Positions 33,744 to 42,605 are shown, counted from the first letter of the stretch. The stretch is DNA of 54,950 bases from Lachnospiraceae bacterium (GCA_910574185.1 CAJSZQ010000027.1:1-54950), one strand, 5' to 3'. The notes: a model not told the origin generated them from the letters alone. Made by a program: numbers and translations.

Positions 33744-34970
33744 TTATCTAACTGCACTGGCCGCCATATAGGCGGTAGACCAGGCAATCTGTAAATTAAA
33801 TCCGCCGGTTACTGCGTCCAAGTCAAGCACCTCTCCAATGAAGTACAAATTCGGCGTCAGTTTTGACTCCATAGTTCCCGGATTTATTTCCTTCACAGAC
33901 ACGCCGCCTCTTGTAATAATCGCCTCATTATAATCCCTGAGTCCTGTAATCGTAAATCTGAAGTCCTTTATCAGACGGACAAATCTCTTTCGCTCCTCTT
34001 TTGAAATCTCATTCACCTGCTTCTTTGGTTCAATCCCACTCAATTCTACCATAACTGGAATCAATTTTGCCGGGAATATTTTTCCAAGAGCATTCTTAAA
34101 ACAGCGGTTTTTATTTTCTTCAAAATCCCGAAGAAGCCTTTTGTCAAGCTGTTTTTCCGAAAGGGCTGGTTTTAAATCAACCGACATCGTCAGTTTCTCA
34201 TTCTGGAGCCTGTCTCCAATTCTGCTGCTGGCGCTAAGAATTGCCGGCCCGCTTACTCCATAATGGGTAAAAAGCATCTCGCCAAATTCTTCATATAACT
34301 TTTTCCTGTCACTCCAGATTGTTACTGTAACATTTTTCAGCGACAATCCCTGCAGCTTCGATACATAAGACTCCTCTGCCTCCATCGGAACCAAACCGGG
34401 AACAAGACGTCCTACCTGATGTCCAAAATCCTTTGCCCATCGGTATCCGTCTCCGGTGGAACCGGTAGACGGATAGGAAAGCCCGCCCGTAGCAACGATA
34501 CAGCTATCTCCTAAAAACTTCTTCCCGTCTGCCGTCCGCACCGCAAATCCTTCTTCCTCTGGGAATAGTTCTTTCACCGCCGAATTTAGACGAAGAATGA
34601 CACCCTGCTTTTTCATCTCTTCCACCAGAACACGAATCACGTCTGACGAATGGTCTGAAACCGGAAATACCCGGTTTCCCCGCTCCACCTTAAGCCGCAG
34701 TCCAAGATCTTCAAAAAATCTCATCACATCCTGATTGCTGCACCCGTAAAAACTACTGTATAAAAATCTGGAATCACCGGAAACCGCCTCGAACAGTTCC
34801 TCCATATCACAGGCATTAGTCAGATTACACCTTCCCTTTCCCGTAATAAATAATTTTCTGCCGGGACGGTCGTTTTTCTCAAACACCTGTACCTGATGTC
34901 CCTGTCTTGCGGCATGGACGGCGGCAAACATTCCCGCCGCCCCGCCGCCTATAATCAACACTCTGCTCAT
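33744..34970 (-). CDS. HI0933/BaiN family NAD(P)/FAD-dependent flavoprotein
   Basis: The protein has an N-terminal dinucleotide-binding motif VLIIGGGAAGMFAAVHAA, the family-specific RPGRKLFITGKGRCNLTNAC, TGGLSYPSTGSTGDGY in the middle, and the C-terminal GEVLDLDAVTGGFNLQIAWS. Members are uncharacterised or reductive (the bile-acid gene baiN belongs here), but nothing in the context links this one to bile acids. I chose ATG 34970, two bases after the regulator stop codon. Starts seven or four codons earlier overlap the regulator. Confidence 0.88.
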   Translation of the reverse strand: MSRVLIIGGGAAGMFAAVHAARQGHQVQVFEKNDRPGRKLFITGKGRCNLTNACDMEELFEAVSGDSRFLYSSFYGCSNQDVMRFFEDLGLRLKVERGNRVFPVSDHSSDVIRVLVEEMKKQGVILRLNSAVKELFPEEEGFAVRTADGKKFLGDSCIVATGGLSYPSTGSTGDGYRWAKDFGHQVGRLVPGLVPMEAEESYVSKLQGLSLKNVTVTIWSDRKKLYEEFGEMLFTHYGVSGPAILSASSRIGDRLQNEKLTMSVDLKPALSEKQLDKRLLRDFEENKNRCFKNALGKIFPAKLIPVMVELSGIEPKKQVNEISKEERKRFVRLIKDFRFTITGLRDYNEAIITRGGVSVKEINPGTMESKLTPNLYFIGEVLDLDAVTGGFNLQIAWSTAYMAASAVR

Positions 34971-34971
34971 A

Positions 34972-35892
34972 CTATTCGTCATCTCCGCCAAGGTGATGAA
35001 ATTCCACCTTATCCGTTACCATGTTCAGCTCGTCCTTACTGTACACCTCGTACTCATCCCAGATTTGTTCCAGCGTCTCTAACGTGGCGACCACCTCGTT
35101 CTGCTTCTTCATGCACAAAGCAACCACCAGGGCGTTTACAACGCTTAACGGAGCCACCAGAGAGTCCACAATGGACGCCATATCGCTTCTTGCAATCAGA
35201 TTGCAGGAAGAATACAAATTAATCGGAGAATGTACGCTGTCTGTCAGCGTAATTACCTTTGCGCTCCGGTTGCTGGCAAATTCCAATGCTTTCAGTGTTC
35301 GCATGGAATAACGCGGAAAACTGATGCCAATTACCACATCTTCTTTGTCAATCCGAATCAACTGCTCAAAAATCTCACTGGAAGTATTTGAATTTACCAA
35401 CGTTACATCCTCACAGATTAGGTGTAAATAATAGCTCAAAAAACTTGCGAGAGGCGCGCAGCTTCTGATTCCAATAACATAAATCCTTCTTGCATTCAGT
35501 ATGGTATCTACAGATACTTCAAACGCCTCCTGATCCACGCTTCCCATCGTAAGTTTAATCTTGTCAATATCTGACTGCAGCACCGATGCCAGAATCTCTC
35601 CCTGACTGATACGCCCGTAGGTCACTTCCATTCTTTGAATCGAATTTAGCTTCGTTCTCACCAGCTCTTCCAGAGCTTTCTGAAATTCCGGATACCCCTT
35701 ATACCCCAGCGTCATTGCAAACCGGACGACTGTAGACTCGCTGACGCCTACCACCTCGCCCATTTTAGCCGCCGTAAGAAACGCTGCCTTATCATATTCC
35801 TGGCGGATATAGTCAGCCAGCTTCTTCTGTCCTTTGCTGAGCCTTGTATATTTCTCATCCAATTTCTGCAGCAATTCATTGTTCATTCTCAT
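34972..35892 (-). CDS. MurR/RpiR family transcriptional regulator
   Basis: The protein has an N-terminal helix-turn-helix domain (LSKGQKKLADYIRQEYDKAA, then VSESTVVRFAMTLGYKGYPEF) and a C-terminal SIS sugar-phosphate-binding domain (RRIYVIGIRSCAPLASFLSY, VVIGISFPRYSMRTLKAL). It is a cytoplasmic regulator that usually controls sugar-phosphate or cell-wall sugar genes. ATG at 35892 is taken as the start. A GTG ten codons upstream is an alternative, and neither has a strong RBS. The target is unclear. It is adjacent to the flavoprotein gene it overlaps or abuts. Confidence 0.88.
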   Translation of the reverse strand: MRMNNELLQKLDEKYTRLSKGQKKLADYIRQEYDKAAFLTAAKMGEVVGVSESTVVRFAMTLGYKGYPEFQKALEELVRTKLNSIQRMEVTYGRISQGEILASVLQSDIDKIKLTMGSVDQEAFEVSVDTILNARRIYVIGIRSCAPLASFLSYYLHLICEDVTLVNSNTSSEIFEQLIRIDKEDVVIGISFPRYSMRTLKALEFASNRSAKVITLTDSVHSPINLYSSCNLIARSDMASIVDSLVAPLSVVNALVVALCMKKQNEVVATLETLEQIWDEYEVYSKDELNMVTDKVEFHHLGGDDE

Positions 35893-35961
35893 AACTGCTT
35901 CTACACTTTCTATTTTCTGCACAGGAAAACGCCATAAATAATTATGACGTTTTCACTAAAC

Positions 35962-36459
35962 TTAAGAATCTGTCTCATCTGCCTTCGTATGCTTCTTATG
36001 ATTTTTACTACTCTTATTATTCTTACTCTTTACTTCCGACTGTTTTTCCTTGGCATATTCTTGCTCAAACAGCTGATGAATCTCCGGAAAACTCTTTTTC
36101 AAAGAAATAGGCCGCCCCTTGTCGTTCAGAAAACAATGTCTGGTTATACCTTTGCATTGAACCATATTGTTAGTCTTATCAATCACCTGATAGGATACCG
36201 CAAGCTTAATACCGTTATATTCCGCTATAACCGCCCGGATTAATACGCTTCCGCCGAATCGCACCATGCGCAGGAAATCAGCCTCCACAGACAGCACCGG
36301 GCTGATAATTCCCATATCTTCCATTCTCTTATAGCTGATTCCCATCTGGTCCATCAGATTGTTCCTCGCCTCTTCAAACCACCGGATATAATTGGAATGA
36401 TGCACAATTCCCATCTGGTCGGTTTCATAATATTGTACTTTATGTCTGTATAATTTCAT
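35962..36459 (-). CDS. Acyl-CoA thioesterase, 4-hydroxybenzoyl-CoA thioesterase type
   Basis: The 165-residue hotdog-fold protein begins with the YbgC/FadM-type pattern VQYYETDQMGIVHHSNYIRW (about residues 7-26), where the Asp and His are the catalytic or substrate-binding residues. FEEARNNLMDQMGISY follows. The lysine- and serine-rich C-terminal 35 residues (KSEVKSKNNKSSKNHKKHTK) extend beyond the usual domain. It hydrolyses acyl-CoA in the cytoplasm, with unknown chain specificity. AAGGAAAG upstream supports the start. Confidence 0.85.
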   Translation of the reverse strand: MKLYRHKVQYYETDQMGIVHHSNYIRWFEEARNNLMDQMGISYKRMEDMGIISPVLSVEADFLRMVRFGGSVLIRAVIAEYNGIKLAVSYQVIDKTNNMVQCKGITRHCFLNDKGRPISLKKSFPEIHQLFEQEYAKEKQSEVKSKNNKSSKNHKKHTKADETDS

Positions 36460-36474
36460 CTTTCATCTTTCCTT

Positions 36475-37359
36475 CTAGTCCGTTGGTAAACACAGTTTCT
36501 TTGATGTTCCTCTTGTACTTCCTCCATCCGGGTGCAGCCCTGACCACCCGGTCTGGGCAAATGTCCCCAGCCGGTACATATCTTCTTGTGTAATCTCAAA
36601 ACCAAAAACATCCTGATTCTGCTTCATACGCTCCATAGCCGAAGACTTCGGCAGCGGCACAATCCCTCTCTGCACTGCATAGCGGATACAGAGCTGTGCA
36701 GCCGATACCTGATAATGTCCTGCAATCTCCAGAATCATAGGATTATTAAGAAGCGCGCTTCTTCCAATAGGGCTCCACGCCTGAACCAGAATATCCTTCT
36801 CCTGACAGTACCGCACCGTCAACTCCTGCGTATATCCTGGGTGAAATTCAATCTGATTCACCGCCGGTTTGATTCGACAGTGTTCCAAAAGATTGTCTAT
36901 GTGATGAGGCAGGAAGTTACTGACGCCAATCGCCCTGATTTTCCCTTCGTCATACAACTCTTCCATTCCCTTCCAGGTATCCGTATCTAACTGTTTCCAG
37001 CCCTCATAGCCTTCTTCCGGAATCGGCCAGTGAATGAGATACAAATCAAGATAATCCGTCTGAAGGCGCTCAAGCGTCTTTGCAAAAGCTTCCTTTACCT
37101 GTCTGTAACCCATCTCCGTTTTCCATGCCTTCGATGTAATAAACAGCTCTTTTCTGGGAATCTGCTTTTCCTTCACAGCCCTTCCAAGACTCTCCTCGGT
37201 CTCATAAAAAGAAGCTGTATCAAAATACCGGTATCCCGCGTCAATCGCAGTCTTTAAAACTTCTGTACCATGACCGTCCGCCGCTTTAAATGTACCAAAT
37301 CCTATGCAGGGATTCTTCACTCCGTTATTTAGTGTATAACTGTCATAAATTGATTTCAT
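36475..37359 (-). CDS. Aldo/keto reductase (AKR5/2,5-diketogluconate reductase type)
   Basis: The 294-residue NADPH-dependent reductase has the AKR tetrad Asp and Tyr in YRYFDTASFYETEESLG (about 43-59), Lys in FITSKAWKTEMG and His in YLIHWPIPEEGY. The cofactor-binding C-terminal part VPLPKSSAMERMKQNQDVF is also present. Substrates are likely small aldehydes or ketones. It lies 15 bases from the thioesterase gene and reads in the same direction. The context does not define a pathway. Confidence 0.9.
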   Translation of the reverse strand: MKSIYDSYTLNNGVKNPCIGFGTFKAADGHGTEVLKTAIDAGYRYFDTASFYETEESLGRAVKEKQIPRKELFITSKAWKTEMGYRQVKEAFAKTLERLQTDYLDLYLIHWPIPEEGYEGWKQLDTDTWKGMEELYDEGKIRAIGVSNFLPHHIDNLLEHCRIKPAVNQIEFHPGYTQELTVRYCQEKDILVQAWSPIGRSALLNNPMILEIAGHYQVSAAQLCIRYAVQRGIVPLPKSSAMERMKQNQDVFGFEITQEDMYRLGTFAQTGWSGLHPDGGSTRGTSKKLCLPTD

Positions 37360-37532
37360 CTGTCTGGTTCACTTCCTTCTCTGTCAGGTTTCCTTACCAT
37401 ACCCCGTCTATTCAATTTCTGAACAGGCAGTGCATGTACGCCGCTGCATTGCTTTTTAATTGATTCGCGCGCTGTCTCTCATAATCTGCATCCAAATACT
37501 ATCTGTTTGTCCGTTTCATGTTCATCCAGAAA

Positions 37533-38039
37533 TTATCTTCCGCAGCATTTTTTATATTTCTTTCCGCTTCCGCATGGACATGGGTCATTGCGGCCAATCT
37601 TTTTCTCCTTGCGGATTGTACCGGATTCCTTCTGCTCCTTATATAACGCCTTCAGCTCCTCCTCTGAATAAATATTCTTCCACTGAGGCAGTTCATACAG
37701 CCAGTCCGCCTTAGCGGCAACCATATTCTTATAAAGAAGCGCCTTGTCAAATACCAGATTCACCTGGGTATCTTCCTCCATGGTCTCAATCGGATTCGCC
37801 TCCTTTAAGCTGTCGTTGATACCGTCAAGGAATCCAACCATAGTAAGTACATCCTGGCCATACTTCTCAGCCAGTTCCTTCACCGTCCCCCGCACCTCAG
37901 TATCCGGCTCATCAAGAAGCTTCTCATAAATCTCTTTCTCAATCTGAAAATACTCGTTCCAGAATCTCTGAAGCTGACCTCTGTCCGCCTGTTCGTTATA
38001 TGCAATTTTACGCCACTGATCTAATAATGCAGCACCCAT
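37533..38039 (-). CDS. SEC-C motif protein
   Basis: The 168-residue protein has an all-helical body (residues 1-140: [40 protein letters not shown]) and the C-terminal zinc-binding SEC-C motif [23 protein letters not shown] at 38039 is preferred because AAAGGAG lies nine bases upstream. The frame extends 20 codons further without an RBS. SEC-C tails occur in SecA and in many small proteins and bind zinc and sometimes the ribosome. The body is not a family I can name. Between 37360 and 37532 no gene was seen. Confidence 0.8.
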   Translation of the reverse strand: MGAALLDQWRKIAYNEQADRGQLQRFWNEYFQIEKEIYEKLLDEPDTEVRGTVKELAEKYGQDVLTMVGFLDGINDSLKEANPIETMEEDTQVNLVFDKALLYKNMVAAKADWLYELPQWKNIYSEEELKALYKEQKESGTIRKEKKIGRNDPCPCGSGKKYKKCCGR

Positions 38040-38195
38040 ACTGATGTTCTCCTTTATTCTGATAAATTTTCTATACTGACTTCCGTCATTTTTCTGCACA
38101 AACTATTATATACCATTTGTCATAATTTTCAAAGTATTTCCTTCTATTAAATTGTCTATTTCCAGAAATAGGTGTATGATAGAGGAAATGCTTCT

Positions 38196-38442
38196 CCTGC
38201 CTGTCGCCCTTTTTGTCTGGCATGGCCCTGTCTCCGAATCTCTGCCCTCTGTAAGCAGGGCATTTAAAAGACGTTTTTAATGGAAGCGAAATCCACTGAT
38301 TACGTAGTCTTAGAAACGAAGGCATTCCTGAGTTTCTTAGACTACGTTAGCAGTTAGTTCGCTGGAATGTTGTCTTGCCCTGCTTACAGAGGGCAGAGAT
38401 TCGGAGACAGGGCCATGCCAGACAAAAAGGGCGACAGGCAGG
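38196..38442. repeat. Structured element with conserved core, family 1, copy C
   Basis: Perfect 67-base arms (38196-38262 and 38376-38442, no mismatch) surround GACGTTTTTAATGGAAGCGA, a long hairpin tipped by CGAAGGCATTCCTGAG (38317-38332), and CGCTGGAATGTTGTC. The arms share no sequence with copies A or B, while the core does. It occupies the region between divergent genes (SEC-C protein and aldo/keto reductase), 26 bases before the latter. Any transcript into the reductase gene would carry the whole structure unless its promoter lies after 38442. 38040-38195 shows nothing else. Confidence 0.9.
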
Positions 38443-38468
38443 GGGAAATAAATAACCGGAGGTAAATT

Positions 38469-39497
38469 ATGAAACAGATTACATTAGGAACCACAGGAAT
38501 CACTGTCCCCCAGAATGCTTTTGGCGCTCTTCCTATCCAGAGAGTAGATTTTGAAACGGCAAAGACCATCCTTTTACGCGCTTATGAGGGTGGGATGCGC
38601 TTTTTTGACACCGCAAGGGCTTACAGCGACAGTGAAGAAAAGCTGGGATATGCTCTGTCAGATTTGCGTGAAAACATTTATATAGCAACCAAGACGGCCG
38701 CCAAAACACCGGAAGATTTCAAGGCTCATTTAGAGACTTCCTTAAAATTTTTAAAAACAGACTACATCGACATTTACCAGTTCCATATGGCGGATACCTG
38801 CTGGCGTCCCGGTGACGGAAGCGGAATGTACGAATGTATGCTTGAGGCAAAAAAACAGGGGAAAATCCGCCATATCGGCGTAACCGCCCACAAACTTGAC
38901 GTAGCAAAGGAATGTATTGAATCCGGACTATACGAGACCTTACAGTTCCCCTTAAGCTATCTGTCTTCTGAAAAAGACTTAGAACTTGTCCGGATGTGCC
39001 GGGAACATAATATGGGCTTTATCGCTATGAAGGCGCTGGCCGGCGGACTGATTAGCAACTCAAAAGCCGCCTTTTCCTATATGGCCCAGTTTGACCACGT
39101 ACTCCCAATCTGGGGAATCCAGAGGATGGCTGAATTAGAAGAATGGCTGAGTTATATGGAGAATCCTCCGGTAATGGACGAAAAGCTTCGACAATTTATC
39201 GAAGATGAGAAAACAGAATTAATCGGCGATTTCTGCCGGGGATGCGGTTACTGTCTGCCATGTCCCGCAGGCATTCCAATCAATAACTGCGCCCGGATGT
39301 CTCTGATGGTCAGACGCGCCCCCTCAGCCGCATGGCTTAATGAAACCTGGCAGGAGAATATGAAAAAAATCGAGAACTGCCTGGAATGCGGCCAGTGCAG
39401 TTCCCGATGTCCTTACGAGCTTGACACACCGAATCTTCTGAAAAAAAATTATGAAGATTACAAAAATATTTTGGCTGGCAAAACCGTTATTTCCTGA
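38469..39497 (+). CDS. Aldo/keto reductase with C-terminal ferredoxin-like 4Fe-4S domain
   Basis: The 342-residue protein has an AKR barrel (1-255) with FFDTARAYSDSEEKLGYAL (Asp, Tyr), IYIATKTAAKTPEDF (Lys) and DIYQFHMADTCW (His). A cysteine-rich part follows: CRGCGYCLPCPAGI (about 256-269) and CLECGQCSSRCPYEL (about 315-329). Such fused reductases are common in anaerobes and probably take electrons through the Fe-S clusters. The substrate is unknown. GGAGGT six bases upstream fixes the start at 38469. Confidence 0.9.
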   Translation: MKQITLGTTGITVPQNAFGALPIQRVDFETAKTILLRAYEGGMRFFDTARAYSDSEEKLGYALSDLRENIYIATKTAAKTPEDFKAHLETSLKFLKTDYIDIYQFHMADTCWRPGDGSGMYECMLEAKKQGKIRHIGVTAHKLDVAKECIESGLYETLQFPLSYLSSEKDLELVRMCREHNMGFIAMKALAGGLISNSKAAFSYMAQFDHVLPIWGIQRMAELEEWLSYMENPPVMDEKLRQFIEDEKTELIGDFCRGCGYCLPCPAGIPINNCARMSLMVRRAPSAAWLNETWQENMKKIENCLECGQCSSRCPYELDTPNLLKKNYEDYKNILAGKTVIS

Positions 39498-39510
39498 TAA
39501 TAATTATCAC

Positions 39511-39654
39511 ATCCAATCAGAAATCAAACTTATCGTCTGTCCGGTTCGTATCAGCGCCAGACAAATATTCGACAGCGATATGAGTGCACCGTCTAAAACT
39601 TAACAACGTATTGGCGCGAGACAGACCCTTCACAAGTTTGATTTCTGACTGGAT
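39511..39654. repeat. Inverted-repeat element, single copy, family 3
   Basis: Arms of 22 bases (39511-39532 and 39633-39654, two mismatches) extend inward to GTCTGTC/GACAGAC and GCGCCA/TGGCGC pairings. The whole 144-base element folds into a branched hairpin between the reductase and the small membrane protein. It has no similarity to the other families here beyond its architecture. No other copy was seen in the window. Confidence 0.65.
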
Positions 39655-39678
39655 AACGCACCAGAAAGGAATATAATT

Positions 39679-39900
39679 ATGAAAAAATTCAAGCGTATTT
39701 TCGCCCTGACTGGCGCCATACTGCTCATACTCCTCTATGTAAGCACTCTGGTCTTTGCATTCATCGACCACCCGGCATCCATGGGGCTTTTGAAGGCCGC
39801 TGTTGCATGCACCATTCTTCTGCCGGTACTGCTGTACGCATATGCCCTTGTCTATAAAGCAACCAGGAAAGAGGATGAGGATTCTGAAACAGAGAATTAG
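39679..39900 (+). CDS. Small two-span membrane protein (73 aa)
   Basis: The 73-residue protein has a basic N-terminus (MKKFKRIF), two membrane spans (about 9-28 and 37-58) and an acidic tail (KEDEDSETEN). AAAGGAAT nine bases upstream supports the start. It follows the Fe-S aldo/keto reductase on the same strand across the 39511-39654 repeat. I do not know a function. Small proteins of this size and layout are common in Lachnospiraceae. Confidence 0.7.
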   Translation: MKKFKRIFALTGAILLILLYVSTLVFAFIDHPASMGLLKAAVACTILLPVLLYAYALVYKATRKEDEDSETEN

Positions 39901-39915
39901 CGCTGCGCCTCTGTA

Positions 39916-40074
39916 TTAAACATAAAGTTCTGCCAATAGCCAGGTAGGACTTTTTTCATGCGCTTTTATTATTCTTTCCTTCTGTTCTGATTCTTTCATT
40001 TTCTGTCGTTTCCTTAAATATTCTTCTATGGAAATGACCTCCTGGTAAGTCTTTCGTAATTTCCCCTTATCCAT
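39916..40074 (-). CDS. Small basic helical protein (52 aa)
   Basis: A 52-residue frame starts at ATG 40074 with GGAGG nine bases upstream. It begins MDKGKLRKTYQEVISIEEYL and ends TWLLAELYV. It is rich in Lys, Glu and Arg with an amphipathic helix pattern and no membrane span. It converges with the small membrane protein gene, with 15 bases between the stop codons. Between it and pnp (40075-40412) I see only the pnp terminator. The family is unrecognised. Confidence 0.55.
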   Translation of the reverse strand: MDKGKLRKTYQEVISIEEYLRKRQKMKESEQKERIIKAHEKSPTWLLAELYV

Positions 40075-40358
40075 ACTGTTTTCCTCCATTTCTAAGTAAT
40101 ATGTTCTCCGCTGCTACCCCCGACTTTACTATATATATGCCGGCTCCCCTGATAATATGACATATAATCTTCATTGTTCGCCTCTCGTTGAAGGCAAATC
40201 GGAAATAGCCCGGATTTCGCTGCGTTTTGAGTTAAATGTGGAGCTGTAATGAATACTTCTATAGAATACACTTCAAATGTGACCGTCATATGGATAGTTT
40301 CTAAAAAATACATAAGGAAAATCTTAAACTCATATTAATCTCTGTCGCAAACAAATCT

Positions 40359-40395
40359 AAAAAGAGACCGGCAAATCTAAGCCAGCCTCTTTTTT
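40359..40395 (-). terminator. Terminator of pnp
   Basis: On the minus strand AAAAGAGGCTGGC pairs with GCCGGTCTCTTTTT around an eight-base loop, 18 bases beyond the pnp stop codon, and ends in a T run. Confidence 0.8.
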
Positions 40396-40412
40396 ACCTA
40401 CATCAATATATT

Positions 40413-42500
40413 CTATTCCGCAACATCTTTCATACTGAACGAAAGACGTCCCATCTTATCTTTGCCAAGGCACACAACCTTCACCACATCGCCAAGTGTC
40501 AGCACATCCTCCACTTGCTTGATTCTTTCCTTAGAAATCTTGGAAATATGAACCATTCCTTCCTTTCCCGGAGCAAATTCAATAAATGCGCCAAATTCCT
40601 TGATACTAACTACCTTGCCCTTTAGAACCATTCCGGCTTCAAAATCCATCACAATTGTCTCTATCAGCTCTTTTGCACGATCCATTCCCGCTCCGTCAGT
40701 TCCACAGATGGATACGGCGCCGTCGTCGGTAATATCAATCTTTACGCCAGTCTCTTCAATAATCGCATTAATCGTTTTGCCTCTCTGGCCAACCACATCG
40801 CCTATCTTCTGAGGGTCAATCTGCATCTGGATAATCTTTGGCGCGTAAGGACCAACCTCCGGTCTCGGCTTGGCAATAGCCTTTGCCATTACCTCGTCCA
40901 AAATATAGGTCCTTGCCTTCTTCGTGGCAGCAATAGCCTCCTCAATAATCGGTCTTGTCAGTCCATGAATCTTGATATCCATCTGAATAGCAGTGATACC
41001 ATTGTGAGTACCTGCCACCTTAAAATCCATATCACCAAAGAAATCTTCCAGTCCCTGAATATCTGTCAGAACCAGATAATCCTCATCACTGTCTCCAGTC
41101 ACCAGACCGGCGGAAATACCTGCAACAGCCGCCTTAATCGGAACTCCGGCTGCCATCAGCGACATGGAAGACGCACACACGCTTGCCTGAGAAGTTGAAC
41201 CGTTCGACTCAAAGGTCTCAGAAACTGTACGAATTGCATATGGAAATTCTGCTTCTGTCGGAAGTACCGGAACCAGCGCTTTCTCAGCCAAGGCGCCATG
41301 TCCAATCTCACGACGTCCCGGTCCTCTCGACGGTCTCGTCTCACCTACGGAATAAGACGGGAAGTTGTAGTGATGCATATATCTCTTAGAAGTCTCGGCT
41401 TCGTCCAATCCATCCAGTCTCTGGGCCTCAGAAAGCGGCGCCAGCGTACAGATATTACAAATCTGCGTCTGTCCTCTGGTAAACATAGCGCTGCCATGAA
41501 CTCTTGGAATCAAATCCACCTCGGCAGCCAACGGACGAATCTGGTCAATCGCTCTTCCGTCCGGACGTTTGTGATCCTTTAGAATCATCTTGCGTACTGT
41601 CTTCTTCTGATACTGATAGACAGCCTCCCCAAGCACCCCAAGCCACTCTTCCTTATCAGCAAAGCTCTCGCTTAGCTTCTCAGTAATCTGACGGATATTC
41701 TCTTCCCGAACCTGCTTCTCATCCGTAAAGACAGCCTTCTCCATCTCCTCTGGCGGGACAATCTCTTTGATGGCTGCGAATAATTCCTCTGGAACCGCAC
41801 AGCTCTCATATTCATGCTTTGGCTTGCCGCACTCTGCAACAATTGTATCAATAAAAGCAATCACTTTCTGATTCAGTTCATGCGCTGCAAAGATTGCCTC
41901 TATCATCTTATTCTCCGGAATCTCATTGGCTCCGGCCTCTATCATAATAACCTTCTCTCTGGTAGACGCAACCGTAAGGGCCAAATCAGAAATATCTCTC
42001 TGATCTGCTGTCGGATTGAATACAAATTCCCCATTAACAAGGCCAACCTGTGTGGTAGAAATCGGTCCGTCAAACGGAATATCTGAAATTGTGGTCGCAA
42101 TCGCCGCTCCAATCATGGCAGTAAGCTCCGGTGAACAGTCCTGGTCCACCGAAAGAACCAGATTCTCCAGAGTCACATCATTGCGGTAATCCTTCGGGAA
42201 CAATGGTCTCATAGGACGGTCAATTACTCGATCCGTCAGCACTGCATTTTCAGAAGCTTTGCCCTCTCTCTTATTAAAACCTCCCGGAATCTTACCCACC
42301 GCATACATTCTCTCATTATACTCCACGCTCAGTGGAAAAAAGTCAATGCCGTCTCTCGGCTTCTCAGACGCAGTTGCAGTACAGAGTACCGTCGTGTCTC
42401 CATAGTGCATCAGAACCGCCCCGTTCGCCTGCTTCGCAACTCTGCCCACGTCAACGCGCAGCGTTCTGCCGGCTAATTCCATTTCAAATTGTTTGTACAT
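40413..42500 (-). CDS. pnp: Polyribonucleotide nucleotidyltransferase (PNPase)
   Basis: The 695-residue enzyme degrades RNA phosphorolytically from the 3-prime end. It has two RNase PH cores (the second contains FTRGQTQICNICTLAP and the active-site GDSDEDYLVLTDIQGLED), a KH domain (IGDVVGQRGKTINAIIEETG) and a C-terminal S1 domain (GKVVSIKEFGAFIEFAPG). ATG at 42500 is chosen because AAAGGA lies eight bases upstream. The start seven codons earlier has none. In many bacteria it follows rpsO directly. Here an opposite-strand gene separates them. Confidence 0.97.
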   Translation of the reverse strand: MYKQFEMELAGRTLRVDVGRVAKQANGAVLMHYGDTTVLCTATASEKPRDGIDFFPLSVEYNERMYAVGKIPGGFNKREGKASENAVLTDRVIDRPMRPLFPKDYRNDVTLENLVLSVDQDCSPELTAMIGAAIATTISDIPFDGPISTTQVGLVNGEFVFNPTADQRDISDLALTVASTREKVIMIEAGANEIPENKMIEAIFAAHELNQKVIAFIDTIVAECGKPKHEYESCAVPEELFAAIKEIVPPEEMEKAVFTDEKQVREENIRQITEKLSESFADKEEWLGVLGEAVYQYQKKTVRKMILKDHKRPDGRAIDQIRPLAAEVDLIPRVHGSAMFTRGQTQICNICTLAPLSEAQRLDGLDEAETSKRYMHHYNFPSYSVGETRPSRGPGRREIGHGALAEKALVPVLPTEAEFPYAIRTVSETFESNGSTSQASVCASSMSLMAAGVPIKAAVAGISAGLVTGDSDEDYLVLTDIQGLEDFFGDMDFKVAGTHNGITAIQMDIKIHGLTRPIIEEAIAATKKARTYILDEVMAKAIAKPRPEVGPYAPKIIQMQIDPQKIGDVVGQRGKTINAIIEETGVKIDITDDGAVSICGTDGAGMDRAKELIETIVMDFEAGMVLKGKVVSIKEFGAFIEFAPGKEGMVHISKISKERIKQVEDVLTLGDVVKVVCLGKDKMGRLSFSMKDVAE

Positions 42501-42553
42501 AATAGTAATCCTTTCTCTCAATCAAATATAATTCTTTATGAGAACAGAAACTA

Positions 42554-42605
42554 CCGAAACTACTGAAAAATTCATTTTAACAAATGTACTTTTCAGTGGT
42601 CTCGG
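42554..42605 (-). promoter_or_regulatory. Leader hairpin of pnp
   Basis: CCGAAACTACTGAAAA and TTTTCAGTGGTCTCGG pair at 14 of 16 positions around a 20-base loop, 55 bases before pnp. PNPase leaders in other bacteria contain a stem that RNase III cleaves for autoregulation. This hairpin could serve the same role, which is an inference. Confidence 0.4.

Noticed and set aside
33744..34970. Bile-acid dehydroxylation gene baiN
   Set aside because: The family assignment is shared by many unrelated flavoproteins and no other bai gene is present, so no bile-acid role is claimed.
40092..40313. 73-codon minus-strand frame between pnp and the 52-residue protein gene
   Set aside because: No Shine-Dalgarno sequence and no family resemblance. 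The region reads like ordinary intergenic DNA.
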